From Bradyrhizobium sacchari (GTDB lineage Bacteria > Pseudomonadota > Alphaproteobacteria > Rhizobiales > Xanthobacteraceae): 64,000 nt of DNA. Below the pieces are notes generated by a model. It saw nothing but the letters and a program-made list of their open reading frames with translations. It did no database searches and was not told where the DNA came from. The stretch's first letter is position 1; every line of letters begins with the position of its first letter. This document shows positions 33,100 to 42,934 of the stretch, piece by piece. A program made the translations under genes and the position numbers. Location of the stretch: positions 7,749 to 71,748 of the forward strand of contig NZ_LWIG01000001.1 of the NCBI RefSeq assembly GCF_002068095.1. The letters are read 5' to 3'.

Positions 33100-34176
33100 T
33101 TGTCTTCGATTTCCGGAATCGAATCCGTGCCTTCGAAGCCGCTGGTAACCGCATCTCAACTGAGTGTGGCCTTGCCTGTCCTGGCGGTGCTGCTCGCCTC
33201 CGCCATCTTCGCGGCCTTCGTGGCCCTGTACGGGCAGAACCCCGCCACGGTGTTCGGTCTGATCGTCCAGGGCGGCTTCGGTAGCAGCTTCGCCTGGCAG
33301 GATACCTTGTCACGCGCAGCTCCTTTGGTCCTCGTGGGCCTCGCCGTTGCGATCCCCGCGCAAGCGGGGCTGGTGATTATCGGCGGCGAGGGGGCCTTGG
33401 TGCTCGGCGGGCTCGCGGGTGCCGTCGTGACGTTGCCGTTCGCAGGAGCGCACGCGCTTCCCATGCAACTCCTGATGTTGCTGGCCGGCGGCTTGATCGG
33501 AGGACTCTGGTTCGGTCTGGCGGGTGTGCTCCGTCAATTTCGCGGCGTCAATGAAACGATCTCGAGCCTGCTGCTGTCCTATATCGGAATCGCCGTCTTC
33601 CACCACCTGACCGAAGGTATGTTGCGCGATCCGGCAAGTCTCGACAAGCCGTCGACCCATCCTATCGATCCCTCCTACATGCTGCCGACGCTGCCAGGCG
33701 TGGGCGTCCACGCCGGCCTTGCCGTCAGTCTCTTGCTGGCGATCGCCGCACATGTCGTGCTCCGTTACACCCGCTGGGGGTTTGCGCTGCGAGTGGTGGG
33801 CGGAAGTGCGCGGGTCGCGAGGATGATTGGCCTTGCGGTGAATCGCTGGATCATCGGTGCCTCGGTTGTGGCAGGCGGCATGGCGGGAATTGCCGGCGCG
33901 ATCGAGGTGGCGGCAGTGCAGGGGACGGCCAACTCCTCGCTCATCGTTGGCTATGGCTATAGCGGAATCCTGGTCGCGTTCCTGGCGCGACATCAACCGC
34001 TTGCGATTGTTGCTGTCGCGCTGTTGATCGGCGGCATGCAGGCAAGCGCCAGCCTGTTGCAACGACGTCTCGGACTTCCGGATGCGACGATGCTGGTGTT
34101 TCAGGGTCTGATCTTCATCTGCGTCCTCGTCGCGGATGCAATCGCGCAACAACTCCGAGAAACGACGCGGAGGTAA
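33100..34176 (+). CDS. BMP-type ABC transporter permease 1 (YufP/NupB-like)
   Basis: 358 aa with a TTG start at 33100 supported by a strong AGGAGG ribosome site. About eight to ten membrane helices of the BPD_transp_2 family, with GLVIIGGEGALVLGGLAGAV and FRGVNETISSLLLSYIGIAV typical of the family, and RVARMIGLAVNRWIIGAS near the coupling region. Works with the second permease at 34181. Confidence 0.9.
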   Translation: MSSISGIESVPSKPLVTASQLSVALPVLAVLLASAIFAAFVALYGQNPATVFGLIVQGGFGSSFAWQDTLSRAAPLVLVGLAVAIPAQAGLVIIGGEGALVLGGLAGAVVTLPFAGAHALPMQLLMLLAGGLIGGLWFGLAGVLRQFRGVNETISSLLLSYIGIAVFHHLTEGMLRDPASLDKPSTHPIDPSYMLPTLPGVGVHAGLAVSLLLAIAAHVVLRYTRWGFALRVVGGSARVARMIGLAVNRWIIGASVVAGGMAGIAGAIEVAAVQGTANSSLIVGYGYSGILVAFLARHQPLAIVAVALLIGGMQASASLLQRRLGLPDATMLVFQGLIFICVLVADAIAQQLRETTRR

Positions 34177-34180
34177 AGAC

Positions 34181-35107
34181 ATGGACGCTGCATCAATCGG
34201 CTGGCTTGCGCTGCCGCTCGCGATCCTGGGTGGGGCGATCCGTGTGTCGACACCCTTCATTTTCGTGAGCATCGGTGAGCTGATCACCGAGAAGTCGGGC
34301 CGTATCAATCTTGGCCTCGAAGGTACGCTGATGCTCGGCGCAATGGCGGGATACGCGATCTCCTACCTCTCCGGCTCGCCCTGGCTCGGCGTGCTTTCCG
34401 CGGGACTTGCCGGAATGGCCTTCGGCCTCCTGCATGGCCTGCTGTGCAGTGTGAAGCGCGTCAACGACACCGCAATTGGCATCAGCCTGATAGTGCTGGG
34501 TACGGGCCTCGCGTTCTTCCTGGGCAAACCCTTGATCGAGCCCAAGGCGCCGCCGCTTCCCTCGATCGCACTCGGATTCTGGTCGAGCGTACCGCAGGTG
34601 CGAGCTGCGCTGGACGTCAACGCACTGTTCTTCGTCGGAATTGCATTGGCTTTCGCGGTCTACGTCTTCCTGAACAGGACCGGCTGGGGGCTGATGCTGC
34701 GCACGGTGGGAGACAGCGAGGATGCGGCACGCGCGCTTGGGTTTCCTGTATTGCGGGTGCGCATCGTTGCGACCATGGCGGGCGGCTTTCTCGCCGGCAT
34801 CGGCGGCAGCTTCCTATCGCTTTCGTATCCGGGGAGCTGGAGCGAAGGCCTGTCGAGTGGCCAAGGCATCATGGCCGTCGCGCTCGTCATCTTTGCCCGC
34901 TGGCGTTCGATCAACGCCCTCGGCGCATCGCTCCTGTTCGGTGGGGCCGGCGCTCTTGGTCCTGCGCTCCAGGGCGTTGGCGTGACCGGCTACTACTACC
35001 TGTTCAATGCGGCCCCCTACATTCTGACCCTCGCAATCATGGTGGCGTCGACGTCACGGGCTGCTCCGTTCGCCGATGCCCCGGGCGAGCTCAAACTTCA
35101 CCGGTGA
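34181..35107 (+). CDS. BMP-type ABC transporter permease 2 (YufQ/NupC-like)
   Basis: 308 aa from the ATG at 34181, directly after a GGAGGTAAAGAC ribosome site; upstream frame residues overlap permease 1 and are not used. It has family features KSGRINLGLEGTLMLGAMAG, VNDTAIGISLIVLGTGLAFF and SEDAARALGFPVLRVRIVAT. Confidence 0.9.
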   Translation: MDAASIGWLALPLAILGGAIRVSTPFIFVSIGELITEKSGRINLGLEGTLMLGAMAGYAISYLSGSPWLGVLSAGLAGMAFGLLHGLLCSVKRVNDTAIGISLIVLGTGLAFFLGKPLIEPKAPPLPSIALGFWSSVPQVRAALDVNALFFVGIALAFAVYVFLNRTGWGLMLRTVGDSEDAARALGFPVLRVRIVATMAGGFLAGIGGSFLSLSYPGSWSEGLSSGQGIMAVALVIFARWRSINALGASLLFGGAGALGPALQGVGVTGYYYLFNAAPYILTLAIMVASTSRAAPFADAPGELKLHR

Positions 35108-35147
35108 GAAGCGTCGTGACGAGAATTCATCCTCGGAGGATAGTCCG

Positions 35148-36662
35148 ATGAGCGTTCCGCAAGTCGAGCTCAAGAACATGACGAAGCGTTTCGGGGCGAA
35201 CCTCGCCCTGAACAATGTATCGCTGCTGATCGGCTCGGGCACCGTCCACGCGCTGCTCGGGGAGAACGGCGCTGGGAAGAGCACGTTGGTCAAATGCCTG
35301 GTGGGCTTTTACCATCCGGACGAGGGTCACATCCAGGTGGATGGGCGCGAGCACCGGCTGAACTCGCCGAAGGATGCCGATGCGCTCGGCATCGGCATGG
35401 TGTATCAGCATTTCACGCTCGTGCCGTCCATGACGGTGGCGCAGAATCTCGTGGTCAGCGGTGCGAGATTGCCGGCCTATATCAACTGGCAAAGCGAGCT
35501 GAGGCGGCTGGGCGAAGTCACCAGGAAGCTTCCTTTTCACGTACCACTCGACGTACGCGTCTCGCAGCTCTCTGCGGGCGAGAAGCAGAAGGCCGAGATC
35601 GTCAAGCAACTCTATCTCGGGCGCAAGCTCCTCATCCTGGACGAACCGACGTCAGTGCTGACGCCGGCAGAAGCCGATGAAGTGCTCGGCCATGTTCGCA
35701 GCCTGGCACGGACGGGCGAACTCAGCGCCATCCTGATCAGCCACAAGTTCCATGAAGTGCGCCGATTCGCCGACGACGTGACGGTATTGCGTCGAGGCGC
35801 GTCGGTGAGAACGGGCGCCGTCGCCGATTTGACTGATGACGCTCTGGCAGAAGCTATGATCGGAGAGCCCGTCAGCAAGATGGTGCAGCACGCGCCAAAA
35901 TCACAGCCGAAGTCCGATATTGTCCTCTCCATCAGTGACCTCCGCGTGAACGGCGACAATGGTCTTCCCGCTGTGAAAGATCTCTCGCTCGAAGTGCGGG
36001 CAGGCGAGATTGTCGGGATTGCCGGGGTATCCGGAAACGGTCAGTTGGAGTTGGTCGAGGCCCTGATGGGGCAGCGGGATCGGAGCGGTACGATGACCGT
36101 CTCCGGCTCATCGTTCAACGGTACGCGACAGGAAATCGCTCGCCTCGGCGTCTATGGACTGCCGCAAGAGCCCCTGAAGAACGCCTGCGTTGATCGCATG
36201 TCACTGGCCGAGAACCTTGCCCTGCGCAATTTCGATCGGGTGCCGCTCTGCCGTGGCATCGCGATGAACTACGGCGCGCTCGCAGACCAGGCCGAGAGGC
36301 TGGTCGCACAATTTCGTGTCAAGGCTCCTGGCCTGAACGCAAGCATGAGCGCGCTGTCCGGTGGCAATGTTCAACGCGCTGTCCTGGCGCGAGAGCTCAC
36401 GCAGGACGTTCGATTGCTGGTCGCGTCCAATCCGACATTCGGCCTTGATTTCGTTGCGTGCGAAGAAACGTACCGTCGGATCCTCGAGGCCCGGAACGGC
36501 GGAGCCGCAGTGCTGCTCATCTCGGAGGATCTCGACGAGTTGCTTGGCCTCGTCGACAGGGTCCTCGTCATGAGCGCGGGTCGCATCGTCCATGAAGTAT
36601 CAGCCGAGGGCGCCGACAAGCGCGTGATCGGCAAATACATGGCAGGACTGAAAGCGGCCTGA
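35148..36662 (+). CDS. BMP-type ABC transporter double ATPase (YufO/NupA-like)
   Basis: 504 aa from the ATG at 35148 with a GGAGGA ribosome site. The first ATPase domain is complete: GENGAGKST, VYQHFTLVPSMTV, LSAGEKQKAEIVKQL, LLILDEPTSVLTP and ISHKFHEV. The second has the usual degenerate Walker A (GVSGNGQLELVEAL) and signature LSGGNVQRAVLAREL. This matches ribose/nucleoside importers. Confidence 0.92.
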   Translation: MSVPQVELKNMTKRFGANLALNNVSLLIGSGTVHALLGENGAGKSTLVKCLVGFYHPDEGHIQVDGREHRLNSPKDADALGIGMVYQHFTLVPSMTVAQNLVVSGARLPAYINWQSELRRLGEVTRKLPFHVPLDVRVSQLSAGEKQKAEIVKQLYLGRKLLILDEPTSVLTPAEADEVLGHVRSLARTGELSAILISHKFHEVRRFADDVTVLRRGASVRTGAVADLTDDALAEAMIGEPVSKMVQHAPKSQPKSDIVLSISDLRVNGDNGLPAVKDLSLEVRAGEIVGIAGVSGNGQLELVEALMGQRDRSGTMTVSGSSFNGTRQEIARLGVYGLPQEPLKNACVDRMSLAENLALRNFDRVPLCRGIAMNYGALADQAERLVAQFRVKAPGLNASMSALSGGNVQRAVLARELTQDVRLLVASNPTFGLDFVACEETYRRILEARNGGAAVLLISEDLDELLGLVDRVLVMSAGRIVHEVSAEGADKRVIGKYMAGLKAA

Positions 36663-36703
36663 CTTGAGGCGCGGGTCTTATCAGAAACAAGAAGGAGACG
36701 TTC

Positions 36704-38203
36704 GTGGTCACGCAGATCAATCATTTCATCAATGGCAAGGAGGTCTCGGGGGGCACCGAACGTAGCTTTCCGGTCTTCAACCCGGCAACGGGCGAGCAAA
36801 CGGGCCGTGTTGTAGCCGCCAATGGGGCGGTGGTTGCGGACGCGGTGTCCGCCGCCAGCAAGGCAGCGCAGGGGTGGGCCGACACGACGCCTCTACGGCG
36901 TGCACGCGTGCTCAATCGATTTCTGCGGATTCTCGAGGATCGCGCAAGTCAGCTCGCCGACGTGATCGTCTCCGAGCATGGCAAGGTTCACTCCGACGCT
37001 CTCGGCGAAGTTCAGCGCGGAATGGAGGTTGTCGAGTTTGCCACGGCCGCTCCACAGCTCCTCAAGGGCGAGCTCACCGAGAATGTCGGTACCCGCGTCG
37101 ACAGCTATTCTACCCGCCAACCGCTCGGTGTTGTCGCCGGGATAACGCCCTTCAATTTCCCTGTCATGGTTCCGATGTGGATGTTCCCGGTCGCTCTCGC
37201 CTGCGGAAATGCGTTCATTCTGAAGCCATCTGAGCGCGCCCCATCGGCGTCGCTCATCATGGCGGAGTGGTTGAAGGAAGCCGGTCTGCCGGACGGTGTG
37301 TTCAACGTGGTGCAAGGCGACAAGGAAGCTGTCGATGCGTTGCTGCATCACCCGGATATTTCGGCGATCAGTTTCGTAGGCTCCACACCCATCGCGCAGA
37401 CCATCTATTCGACGGCCGCGAATACCGGGAAGCGCTGCCAGGCGCTCGGTGGCGCCAAGAACCACATGATCGTGATGCCCGATGCCGACATGGATCAGGC
37501 GGTCGATGCGTTGATGGGGGCCGCTTACGGTTCCGCCGGCGAACGCTGCATGGCGATTTCGGTTGCCGTGCCGGTCGGCGAGGGCACGGCGGACAAGCTG
37601 ATTTCCGCGCTCGAACCCAAGGTCCGAGGCCTGAGGATCGGGCCGGGTACCGACCGCGAAACGGAGATGGGGCCTCTCGTCACGAAGCAGCACCTGGAGA
37701 AGGTCCGGAGCTATATCGATGCCGGTGTCGCCGAGGGTGCAAAGTTGCTGGTCGACGGACGCAAGTTCAGGATGCAGGGTTATGAGAATGGTTTCTTCGT
37801 GGGCGGAAGCCTGTTCGACCATGTCAAGCCGAACATGAAGATCTACAAGGAAGAGATCTTCGGACCTGTGCTTTCAGTAGTTCGAGCGCCGGACTACGCG
37901 ACGGCCGCGCGCATGATCAATGAACACGAATTCGGCAATGGTACCGCCATCTTCACGCGTGATGGCGATGCCGCGCGTGAATTCGCGCATCAGATCAAAG
38001 TCGGAATGGTCGGCATCAACGTTCCGATTCCGGTGCCGATGGCCTTCCACTCGTTCGGTGGATGGAAAGCATCGATCTTCGGCGACCACCACATGCACGG
38101 CCCTGAAGGCGTCCGCTTCAATACGCGAATGAAGACGGTCACCAGCCGCTGGCCAACCGGAATACGAGCCGGTGCTGAATTTGTCATGCCGACCATGTCA
38201 TGA
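36704..38203 (+). CDS. mmsA: CoA-acylating methylmalonate/malonate-semialdehyde dehydrogenase
   Basis: 499 aa with a GTG start at 36704 after AAGGAG. Aldehyde dehydrogenase fold: [56 protein letters not shown], and GSAGERCMA with catalytic Cys282. The MMSDH subfamily signature [19 protein letters not shown] is present. It makes propionyl-CoA or acetyl-CoA from (methyl)malonate semialdehyde, the end of valine, inositol, beta-alanine or pyrimidine breakdown. It closes the operon begun by the aldolase and is followed by a terminator. Confidence 0.93.
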   Translation: MVTQINHFINGKEVSGGTERSFPVFNPATGEQTGRVVAANGAVVADAVSAASKAAQGWADTTPLRRARVLNRFLRILEDRASQLADVIVSEHGKVHSDALGEVQRGMEVVEFATAAPQLLKGELTENVGTRVDSYSTRQPLGVVAGITPFNFPVMVPMWMFPVALACGNAFILKPSERAPSASLIMAEWLKEAGLPDGVFNVVQGDKEAVDALLHHPDISAISFVGSTPIAQTIYSTAANTGKRCQALGGAKNHMIVMPDADMDQAVDALMGAAYGSAGERCMAISVAVPVGEGTADKLISALEPKVRGLRIGPGTDRETEMGPLVTKQHLEKVRSYIDAGVAEGAKLLVDGRKFRMQGYENGFFVGGSLFDHVKPNMKIYKEEIFGPVLSVVRAPDYATAARMINEHEFGNGTAIFTRDGDAAREFAHQIKVGMVGINVPIPVPMAFHSFGGWKASIFGDHHMHGPEGVRFNTRMKTVTSRWPTGIRAGAEFVMPTMS

Positions 38204-38243
38204 CGGCGTCTGAAGTTACATGTGTCTCTGTTCTCCCAAACTG

Positions 38244-38271
38244 CGAGGGCCCTCGGCCCTCGTTTCTTTTT
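38244..38271 (+). terminator. Rho-independent terminator after mmsA
   Basis: A perfect 8-bp stem cgagggcc / ggccctcg with a 3-base loop, followed by TTTCTTTTT. It is 40 bases after the mmsA stop. Confidence 0.92.
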
Positions 38272-38469
38272 CGGGCCGTTTCACTGGCGGGAGTCTCAGA
38301 GCGAGAATGCCGCAGACAGTTGTGCACCCGCAGTGCGGACGGACCTCATCTTTTTTCAGATTGCTTATTCGTTCGAATGAGGCGAAGCTGAAGTTTCGGT
38401 ACGGGCGCGATATCTCATTGTACAACACGGGAATTGTCGCACCCGACACCGGTCCTTAGTGCCCCCCGA

Positions 38470-38730
38470 CGATGCCGACGGATGCGAGAGCGCCGGCCTT
38501 CAGCGAACTGGTCACGAATACAGTCCGCGAGCAGCCTGGGATGAGCTTGGCCTCACGCCGCGACACGAGCGCTTGCCCAACCACCCTTGCGACGAGCCCT
38601 CCGCTTGCGGACGATGAGCCCTTCCTCGCGATATAGCCGGATAAGATTGTTCCCCGACGGCTCGTGCTCCGGCCTCGCGTCCCAGTAGAGACAAACAGCG
38701 GGCGGTACCTCAAAACCTAGCCGCTCGCTG
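38470..38730 (-). mobile_element. IS3-family transposase (orfB) remnant
   Basis: The minus-strand translation EHEPSGNNLIRLYREEGLIV and RKRRARRK matches the N-terminal HTH_21 region of IS3 orfB transposases (NRIYRLYREEGLTVRKRRAR-type). After frame breaks, DCIRDQFAEGRRSRI matches the start of the DDE domain (DFVxDQFAxGRRFRI). No intact frame and no terminal repeats were found. Confidence 0.65.
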
Positions 38731-38927
38731 GCGAACTCGCGCAGCCGACCACCGAGAGCCACGTCAGGAGGGGATGGAGTGATAGCGGATCATCTTCCGA
38801 TCCGCCCCCACCATGAGCACGCCCGCCGTTCCGACAGGCGCATGACCTAGCGCTACGCCCCTACCGAAACAGGTAGTCTAATGATTCTGACCAATGTTTT
38901 AACAACCTATGACCGAAAGGTGCGTCG

Positions 38928-39668
38928 GTGTTAAACGCAAAGGTATGCAGCAATGCAATGAAGAACGCGGTTGACCTACTACACATCGCGAGATTTATTC
39001 GGAAGTATGATGTCGACGCGTCTCAAAGGGGCATAAAGCTTTCGCTGGGCGTTGACTTTAGAGAATACGTCTCGATCACTGAGTCGACGCCGACAAAGGG
39101 GCGTACATCTCCAATTTTTAGACCTGACCGCTCGCCGATTGAATCCGAGGAAGGATTTTGGGTCGTTGGTCGTGACAAGCGCAACGAAGTTGCGGTTTTG
39201 GAGGCAGTTCGGCTTTACGAACTTTCAAGCAGTAACTTTGCAGAACACCTTGAAACTCTTAAGGCGTTTTACCGATCGCCGATGCAACATGCGCACCCGC
39301 ACGACAGATGCGCATGCATTGCAGAAGGTGCAAAGAGAATGTCCGGGAAAGTCGCCTACCACGGGGATGTGTGGGTGCGCCGAGACTACCGAGGCGCTGG
39401 GATGACAAGTATCTTGGCAGGAATCGCCTTTGCCGTGTCTTTTGCTATGTGGGCTCCTGATTTCGTGTGTGCACTCGTGGCGAACTGGGCGATCGAGAAG
39501 GGTGTCGTCTCACGATATGGATATGCGCATGAAGAGAGAGGCGGCTCAGCACTACGGCTCATGGAAGAAGGAATTGTCGACGACGATTGGCTAGTTTGGC
39601 TGACCGGGGAGGAGCTGAGAAGCCGCATCGTCTCCGAAGAGAAAGCCGATCTGGGGTTAGGGTGGTAG
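38928..39668 (+). CDS. Orphan protein of unknown function, possibly GNAT-like
   Basis: 246 aa from a GTG at 38928 (GAAAGG before it) or 236 aa from the ATG at 38958. The C-terminal half has GKVAYHGDVWVRRDYRGAGM, which resembles the acetyl-CoA loop region of GNAT acyltransferases (RxxGxG/A), and then FAVSFAMWAPDFVCALVANW. The base composition is visibly more AT-rich than the operons around it. It lies just downstream of an IS3 remnant, which fits horizontal gain. I do not recognise a named family. Confidence 0.6.
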   Translation: MLNAKVCSNAMKNAVDLLHIARFIRKYDVDASQRGIKLSLGVDFREYVSITESTPTKGRTSPIFRPDRSPIESEEGFWVVGRDKRNEVAVLEAVRLYELSSSNFAEHLETLKAFYRSPMQHAHPHDRCACIAEGAKRMSGKVAYHGDVWVRRDYRGAGMTSILAGIAFAVSFAMWAPDFVCALVANWAIEKGVVSRYGYAHEERGGSALRLMEEGIVDDDWLVWLTGEELRSRIVSEEKADLGLGW

Positions 39669-39887
39669 CCATGCCGATTTGGCTTGACTGTGCTACCGGC
39701 GACTGCAGTTGCCAGCGGGCGCGACGGATTGCCAATTGCGAGCATCAAATCAGCTCGAAGACGATCTCGGCGTCTACTGGACAACATACGAGTTGTCGAG
39801 TGCTCGATGGTTCCTTCCATGCGTGGCCGTACATCGCAACGGATAACCTTGATCTCCGCTATCTGACCAACGTGAGGATGAGAGAAT

Positions 39888-40544
39888 ATGTCAAAAACAC
39901 AAAGTCCGGGCACGCGCGAGATTCCGCTCGATCCGAAGAAGTCTGCCCTATTGTTCATCGACGTGCAAAACTTTTGCGTGCACCGTGATGGTGGTGAGTT
40001 CAAGAACGTGTCTAACATGGAGCTTGCAGCAAAGTATGGCTATTATTTCGACCGCCTGAGTACCATTGCGGTACCCAACATGCAGCGGTTGCAGGCGGCA
40101 TTTCGTAGAACTGGCATAGAAGTGCTCTACACAACCATCGAAAATCTGACCAGAGACGGTCGGGATCGTGGGCTGAACTACAAGATCCTGGGCTTTCACG
40201 TGCCGAAGGGAGCATGGGATGGGAAGGTTATTGATCAGATCGCCCCGGGCGATGATGAAATCATACTGCCGAAAACGTCATCGAGTGCGTTCGTGTCTAC
40301 CCAAATTGACTACTTGCTGCGCAATCTAGGGGTTAGGCAACTCGTGCTGGCGGGGGTCCTTACCGACGAGTGCGTCGAGTCCGCCGCGCGCGATGCCTGT
40401 GATCGCGGCTACCTGGTCACTCTCGTGCCAGATGCGTGTGCTACCTACAGCCAGGAGCGCCACGAGAACAGTTTGCGGGTCAGCTCAACTTATTGCCGTT
40501 TGGTCTCCACAGAAGCGCTGATTAAGGAGATTGGTGGCTTTTGA
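39888..40544 (+). CDS. Isochorismatase-family cysteine hydrolase
   Basis: 218 aa. The catalytic triad is visible: Asp25 (LLFIDVQNF), Lys129 (ILPKTSSSAF) and Cys162 (LTDECVESAARDA), with the cis-peptide loop VLAGVLTDECV. Related to N-carbamoyl and ureidoacrylate amidohydrolases (RutB, biuret hydrolase) rather than true isochorismatase; the substrate is not determinable. GAGGATG ribosome site. It stands alone on this strand. Confidence 0.88.
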   Translation: MSKTQSPGTREIPLDPKKSALLFIDVQNFCVHRDGGEFKNVSNMELAAKYGYYFDRLSTIAVPNMQRLQAAFRRTGIEVLYTTIENLTRDGRDRGLNYKILGFHVPKGAWDGKVIDQIAPGDDEIILPKTSSSAFVSTQIDYLLRNLGVRQLVLAGVLTDECVESAARDACDRGYLVTLVPDACATYSQERHENSLRVSSTYCRLVSTEALIKEIGGF

Positions 40545-41172
40545 TGACAGGCGCTTACCAATAAGTGCGGTCGATGAGGAATGTAGAGCGGCACCCATGC
40601 GGCTGCGTGTCCATCCGGCGTCGCGCGTCGCTGGCCCTGATCCGACTTTCGGGGCGGCCAGGACGCGAGGCGAAGCCGCGCCTGGTGGAGCGCTCAATCA
40701 TGACGCGGACCTAGCAACTTCAGCAGCGAGAACGGTGATCGAGCGGGTCGCGAAGAGAGGATCCTCGATCGCGGTTCAGCCGCAGTGCTGTTCAGGGCGC
40801 GTCTCGACTAGGATGGAAGCGCATTCTGCGAGACGCTGAAGGACGCTCGCGCTCGCTGCGGAAGGCTGACGATTCTTCAACACCGACGGAGCGCGTTAAC
40901 GGTGTCTCGCCAGTCATGGCCCGCCAACAGCATGTACGGCCGCGGCGCCTGGCGCGGCGTCAAATATGAGGCGGCCTATCTGCGCGCTGCGTTCGTCCCG
41001 TCGCGGTTGGCGCGCACGCTGGATCATATACAGACGCCGACTGATGAGATTATTCGCAAAAGAGCACCGCCAAATGGTCTGAGACGAGGCTCGAGCGTAA
41101 ATACAACAGACCGACCGCTGCTCGGCCATTGGGACCAGCAAGAGTTGCGACCTTACCGCGCCAAAGCACATG
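40545..41172. other. Intergenic stretch, probably decayed sequence
   Basis: About 630 bases with frames of about 100 codons on both strands that show no family features. Composition is uneven, suggesting remnants, but I could not name any. Confidence 0.4.
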
Positions 41173-41628
41173 TCAGCGTCGCCCCTTTGGCCGGTTCGCA
41201 AGTACGTTCCTAATGGAAAAGCTGGAATGAATACGTGAGATGCCCGGAAGCGTCGAGAGGATCTCCTTGTGAATGCGCTCGAACTCGACAGCATTGGCCG
41301 CTTCCACTCGCAGGAAGTAATCCGCCCCCCCGGTCATGAGATAGCACTCTTGAATCTCCGGATACTTGCGTACCGCAGCCTCAAATTTGTTGAGATACTC
41401 TACTGTCTGCCGTTCCAACGTGATGTTGATCAGCACGGCAAGACCTTGTGAGTCGGCGCCCGTCTCGACGAGCGCCGTGTACCCGCGAATGATGCCCGCA
41501 TTCTCGAGCAGCTTGATACGCCTCAGACACGCCGAAGGAGAAAGCCCAACTTCCTCCGCCAGATTTACATTGCTCACCCGGGCGTTCACGCGGAGCGCGC
41601 GCAAGATATTACGATCTATGCTGTCCAT
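41173..41628 (-). CDS. Lrp/AsnC-family regulator of alanine catabolism
   Basis: 151 aa from the ATG at 41628; the frame continues upstream through the operator and is not used. The HTH is VNLAEEVGLSPSACLRRIKL, followed by the RAM effector domain (ALVETGADSQGLAVLINITL, QECYLMTGGADYFLRVEA). It is divergent from alr-dadA and most probably activates that operon in response to alanine, as in other proteobacteria. Confidence 0.9.
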   Translation of the reverse strand: MDSIDRNILRALRVNARVSNVNLAEEVGLSPSACLRRIKLLENAGIIRGYTALVETGADSQGLAVLINITLERQTVEYLNKFEAAVRKYPEIQECYLMTGGADYFLRVEAANAVEFERIHKEILSTLPGISRIHSSFSIRNVLANRPKGRR

Positions 41629-41641
41629 AAGCGTCGTACGA

Positions 41642-41673
41642 ATATTCGAACAATTGGTAGATTGTTCGAATAT
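41642..41673. promoter_or_regulatory. Perfect 13-bp inverted repeat, Lrp-type operator
   Basis: atattcgaacaat, 6 bases (tggtag), attgttcgaatat. It lies 13 bases upstream of the lrp start in the lrp/alr intergenic region. A second shorter repeat, ctcga-ataa-tcgag (41683-41696), and a TTGCTCGAAT half-site near 41714 lie on the alr side, suggesting cooperative binding. Confidence 0.8.
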
Positions 41674-41743
41674 GTAGCAGTCCTCGAATAATCGAGCAAG
41701 GAACGCCCGGCACTTGCTCGAATCTTGCGCTAAACTTTTCCTT

Positions 41744-42883
41744 ATGGAAGACACATTGGACCGGACTGCTCCCGGTGCATTGCTAGCCGGGAAAGCGCAC
41801 GGCTTTCCCGGCTACATGACCGTCGATTTGGCCGCATTGCGCCGCAATTTTCAGCGCATTGCATCGATCGCGAATCCGGCTCGCGTGGCGGGAGTGGTGA
41901 AAGCCGATGCCTATGGCTTGGGCGCCATTCAAGTGGCGGGCACGTTGCTTGGCGCCGGCTGCAAGGACTTTTTCGTGGCGCATGCGGAGGAGGCCGTCGC
42001 ATTGCGGCCTCATCTTCCCAGCGGCGCGCAGCTCTTCGTGCTGAACGGCCTACTGCCCGGTGCGGAGGCTGTTTGCGCGTCTGCGGCGGTTACTCCCGTC
42101 ATCAACTCCTTAACCCAGCTTCACCGTTGGCGCGCTCGGGCCCGCGTAGAGCGGAGACGCCTTCCTGCTGTTCTGCAGTTTGATACCGGCATGTCACGGC
42201 TCGGATTTGCGCCAGCTGAGCGCGCTGCAGTGCGCATGGAAATTGCGCAATCGCCGGAGCTCGAGGTCCTCTACGTCATGAGCCATCTCGCATCCGCAGA
42301 TGAGCCCACTAGAGCCCAAAACGTTGCGCAGCTCGCAGAGATGGAGAAGGTGGCCAAGGAATTTGCGCCGCTGCCCGTCTGCTTCGCGAACTCTGGCGGC
42401 GTGCTGATGGGCAGCGACTATCACGGCTCTCTTGTTCGTCCAGGAATCGCACTCTATGGCGGCGCGCCGCAGCTAGGTGTAGCAAATCCGATGGAGCCTG
42501 TCGTCAGCCTCTCAATTGCGGTTGTGCAGACCCGCAGGGTCCCAAGCGGGACCATGGTCGGATACAGTGGAACGCACTTAACCAGCGACTGCACCCGGCT
42601 TGCTACACTTTGCGCCGGCTATGCCGACGGGCTCCCGCGCAGCCTGAGCGGTCGGGGAGCCGTCTACTTCCATGGTCATCGTCTGCCTATCGTGGGGCGA
42701 GTGTCGATGGACAGTATGACAGTCGACATCTCCGATCTGCCGGATGACGCACTCGATCTAGGAAGCCTCGTCGAAGTGATCGGCCCCCATCAGACCCTTG
42801 AAATGCTGGCGACTGACGCCGGCACGATTTCCTACGAGATCCTCACCGGCCTCGGTAGTCGCTTCTTCAAAAGCTATTGCTGA
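41744..42883 (+). CDS. alr: Alanine racemase (catabolic type)
   Basis: 379 aa from the ATG at 41744. PLP lysine Lys53 in VVKADAYGLG, FDTGMSRLGF, HLASADEPT, ANSGGVLMG, and the C-terminal AGYADGLPRSL and GRVSMDSMTVD motifs. Converts L- to D-alanine, which DadA then oxidises. No good ribosome site is seen; the leader (aaacttttcctt) is AT-rich. It is likely controlled by the Lrp operator. Confidence 0.93.
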   Translation: MEDTLDRTAPGALLAGKAHGFPGYMTVDLAALRRNFQRIASIANPARVAGVVKADAYGLGAIQVAGTLLGAGCKDFFVAHAEEAVALRPHLPSGAQLFVLNGLLPGAEAVCASAAVTPVINSLTQLHRWRARARVERRRLPAVLQFDTGMSRLGFAPAERAAVRMEIAQSPELEVLYVMSHLASADEPTRAQNVAQLAEMEKVAKEFAPLPVCFANSGGVLMGSDYHGSLVRPGIALYGGAPQLGVANPMEPVVSLSIAVVQTRRVPSGTMVGYSGTHLTSDCTRLATLCAGYADGLPRSLSGRGAVYFHGHRLPIVGRVSMDSMTVDISDLPDDALDLGSLVEVIGPHQTLEMLATDAGTISYEILTGLGSRFFKSYC

Positions 42884-42934
42884 ACGTTCACCGCAGACGA
42901 GCCGGCATCGTCAAGCAAGACATTGGATTAGATA

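Noticed and set aside
33310-34308. 332-codon minus-strand frame opposite the BMP permeases
   Set aside because: Antisense of two membrane proteins; the residues are Arg/His/Gln-rich and shapeless.
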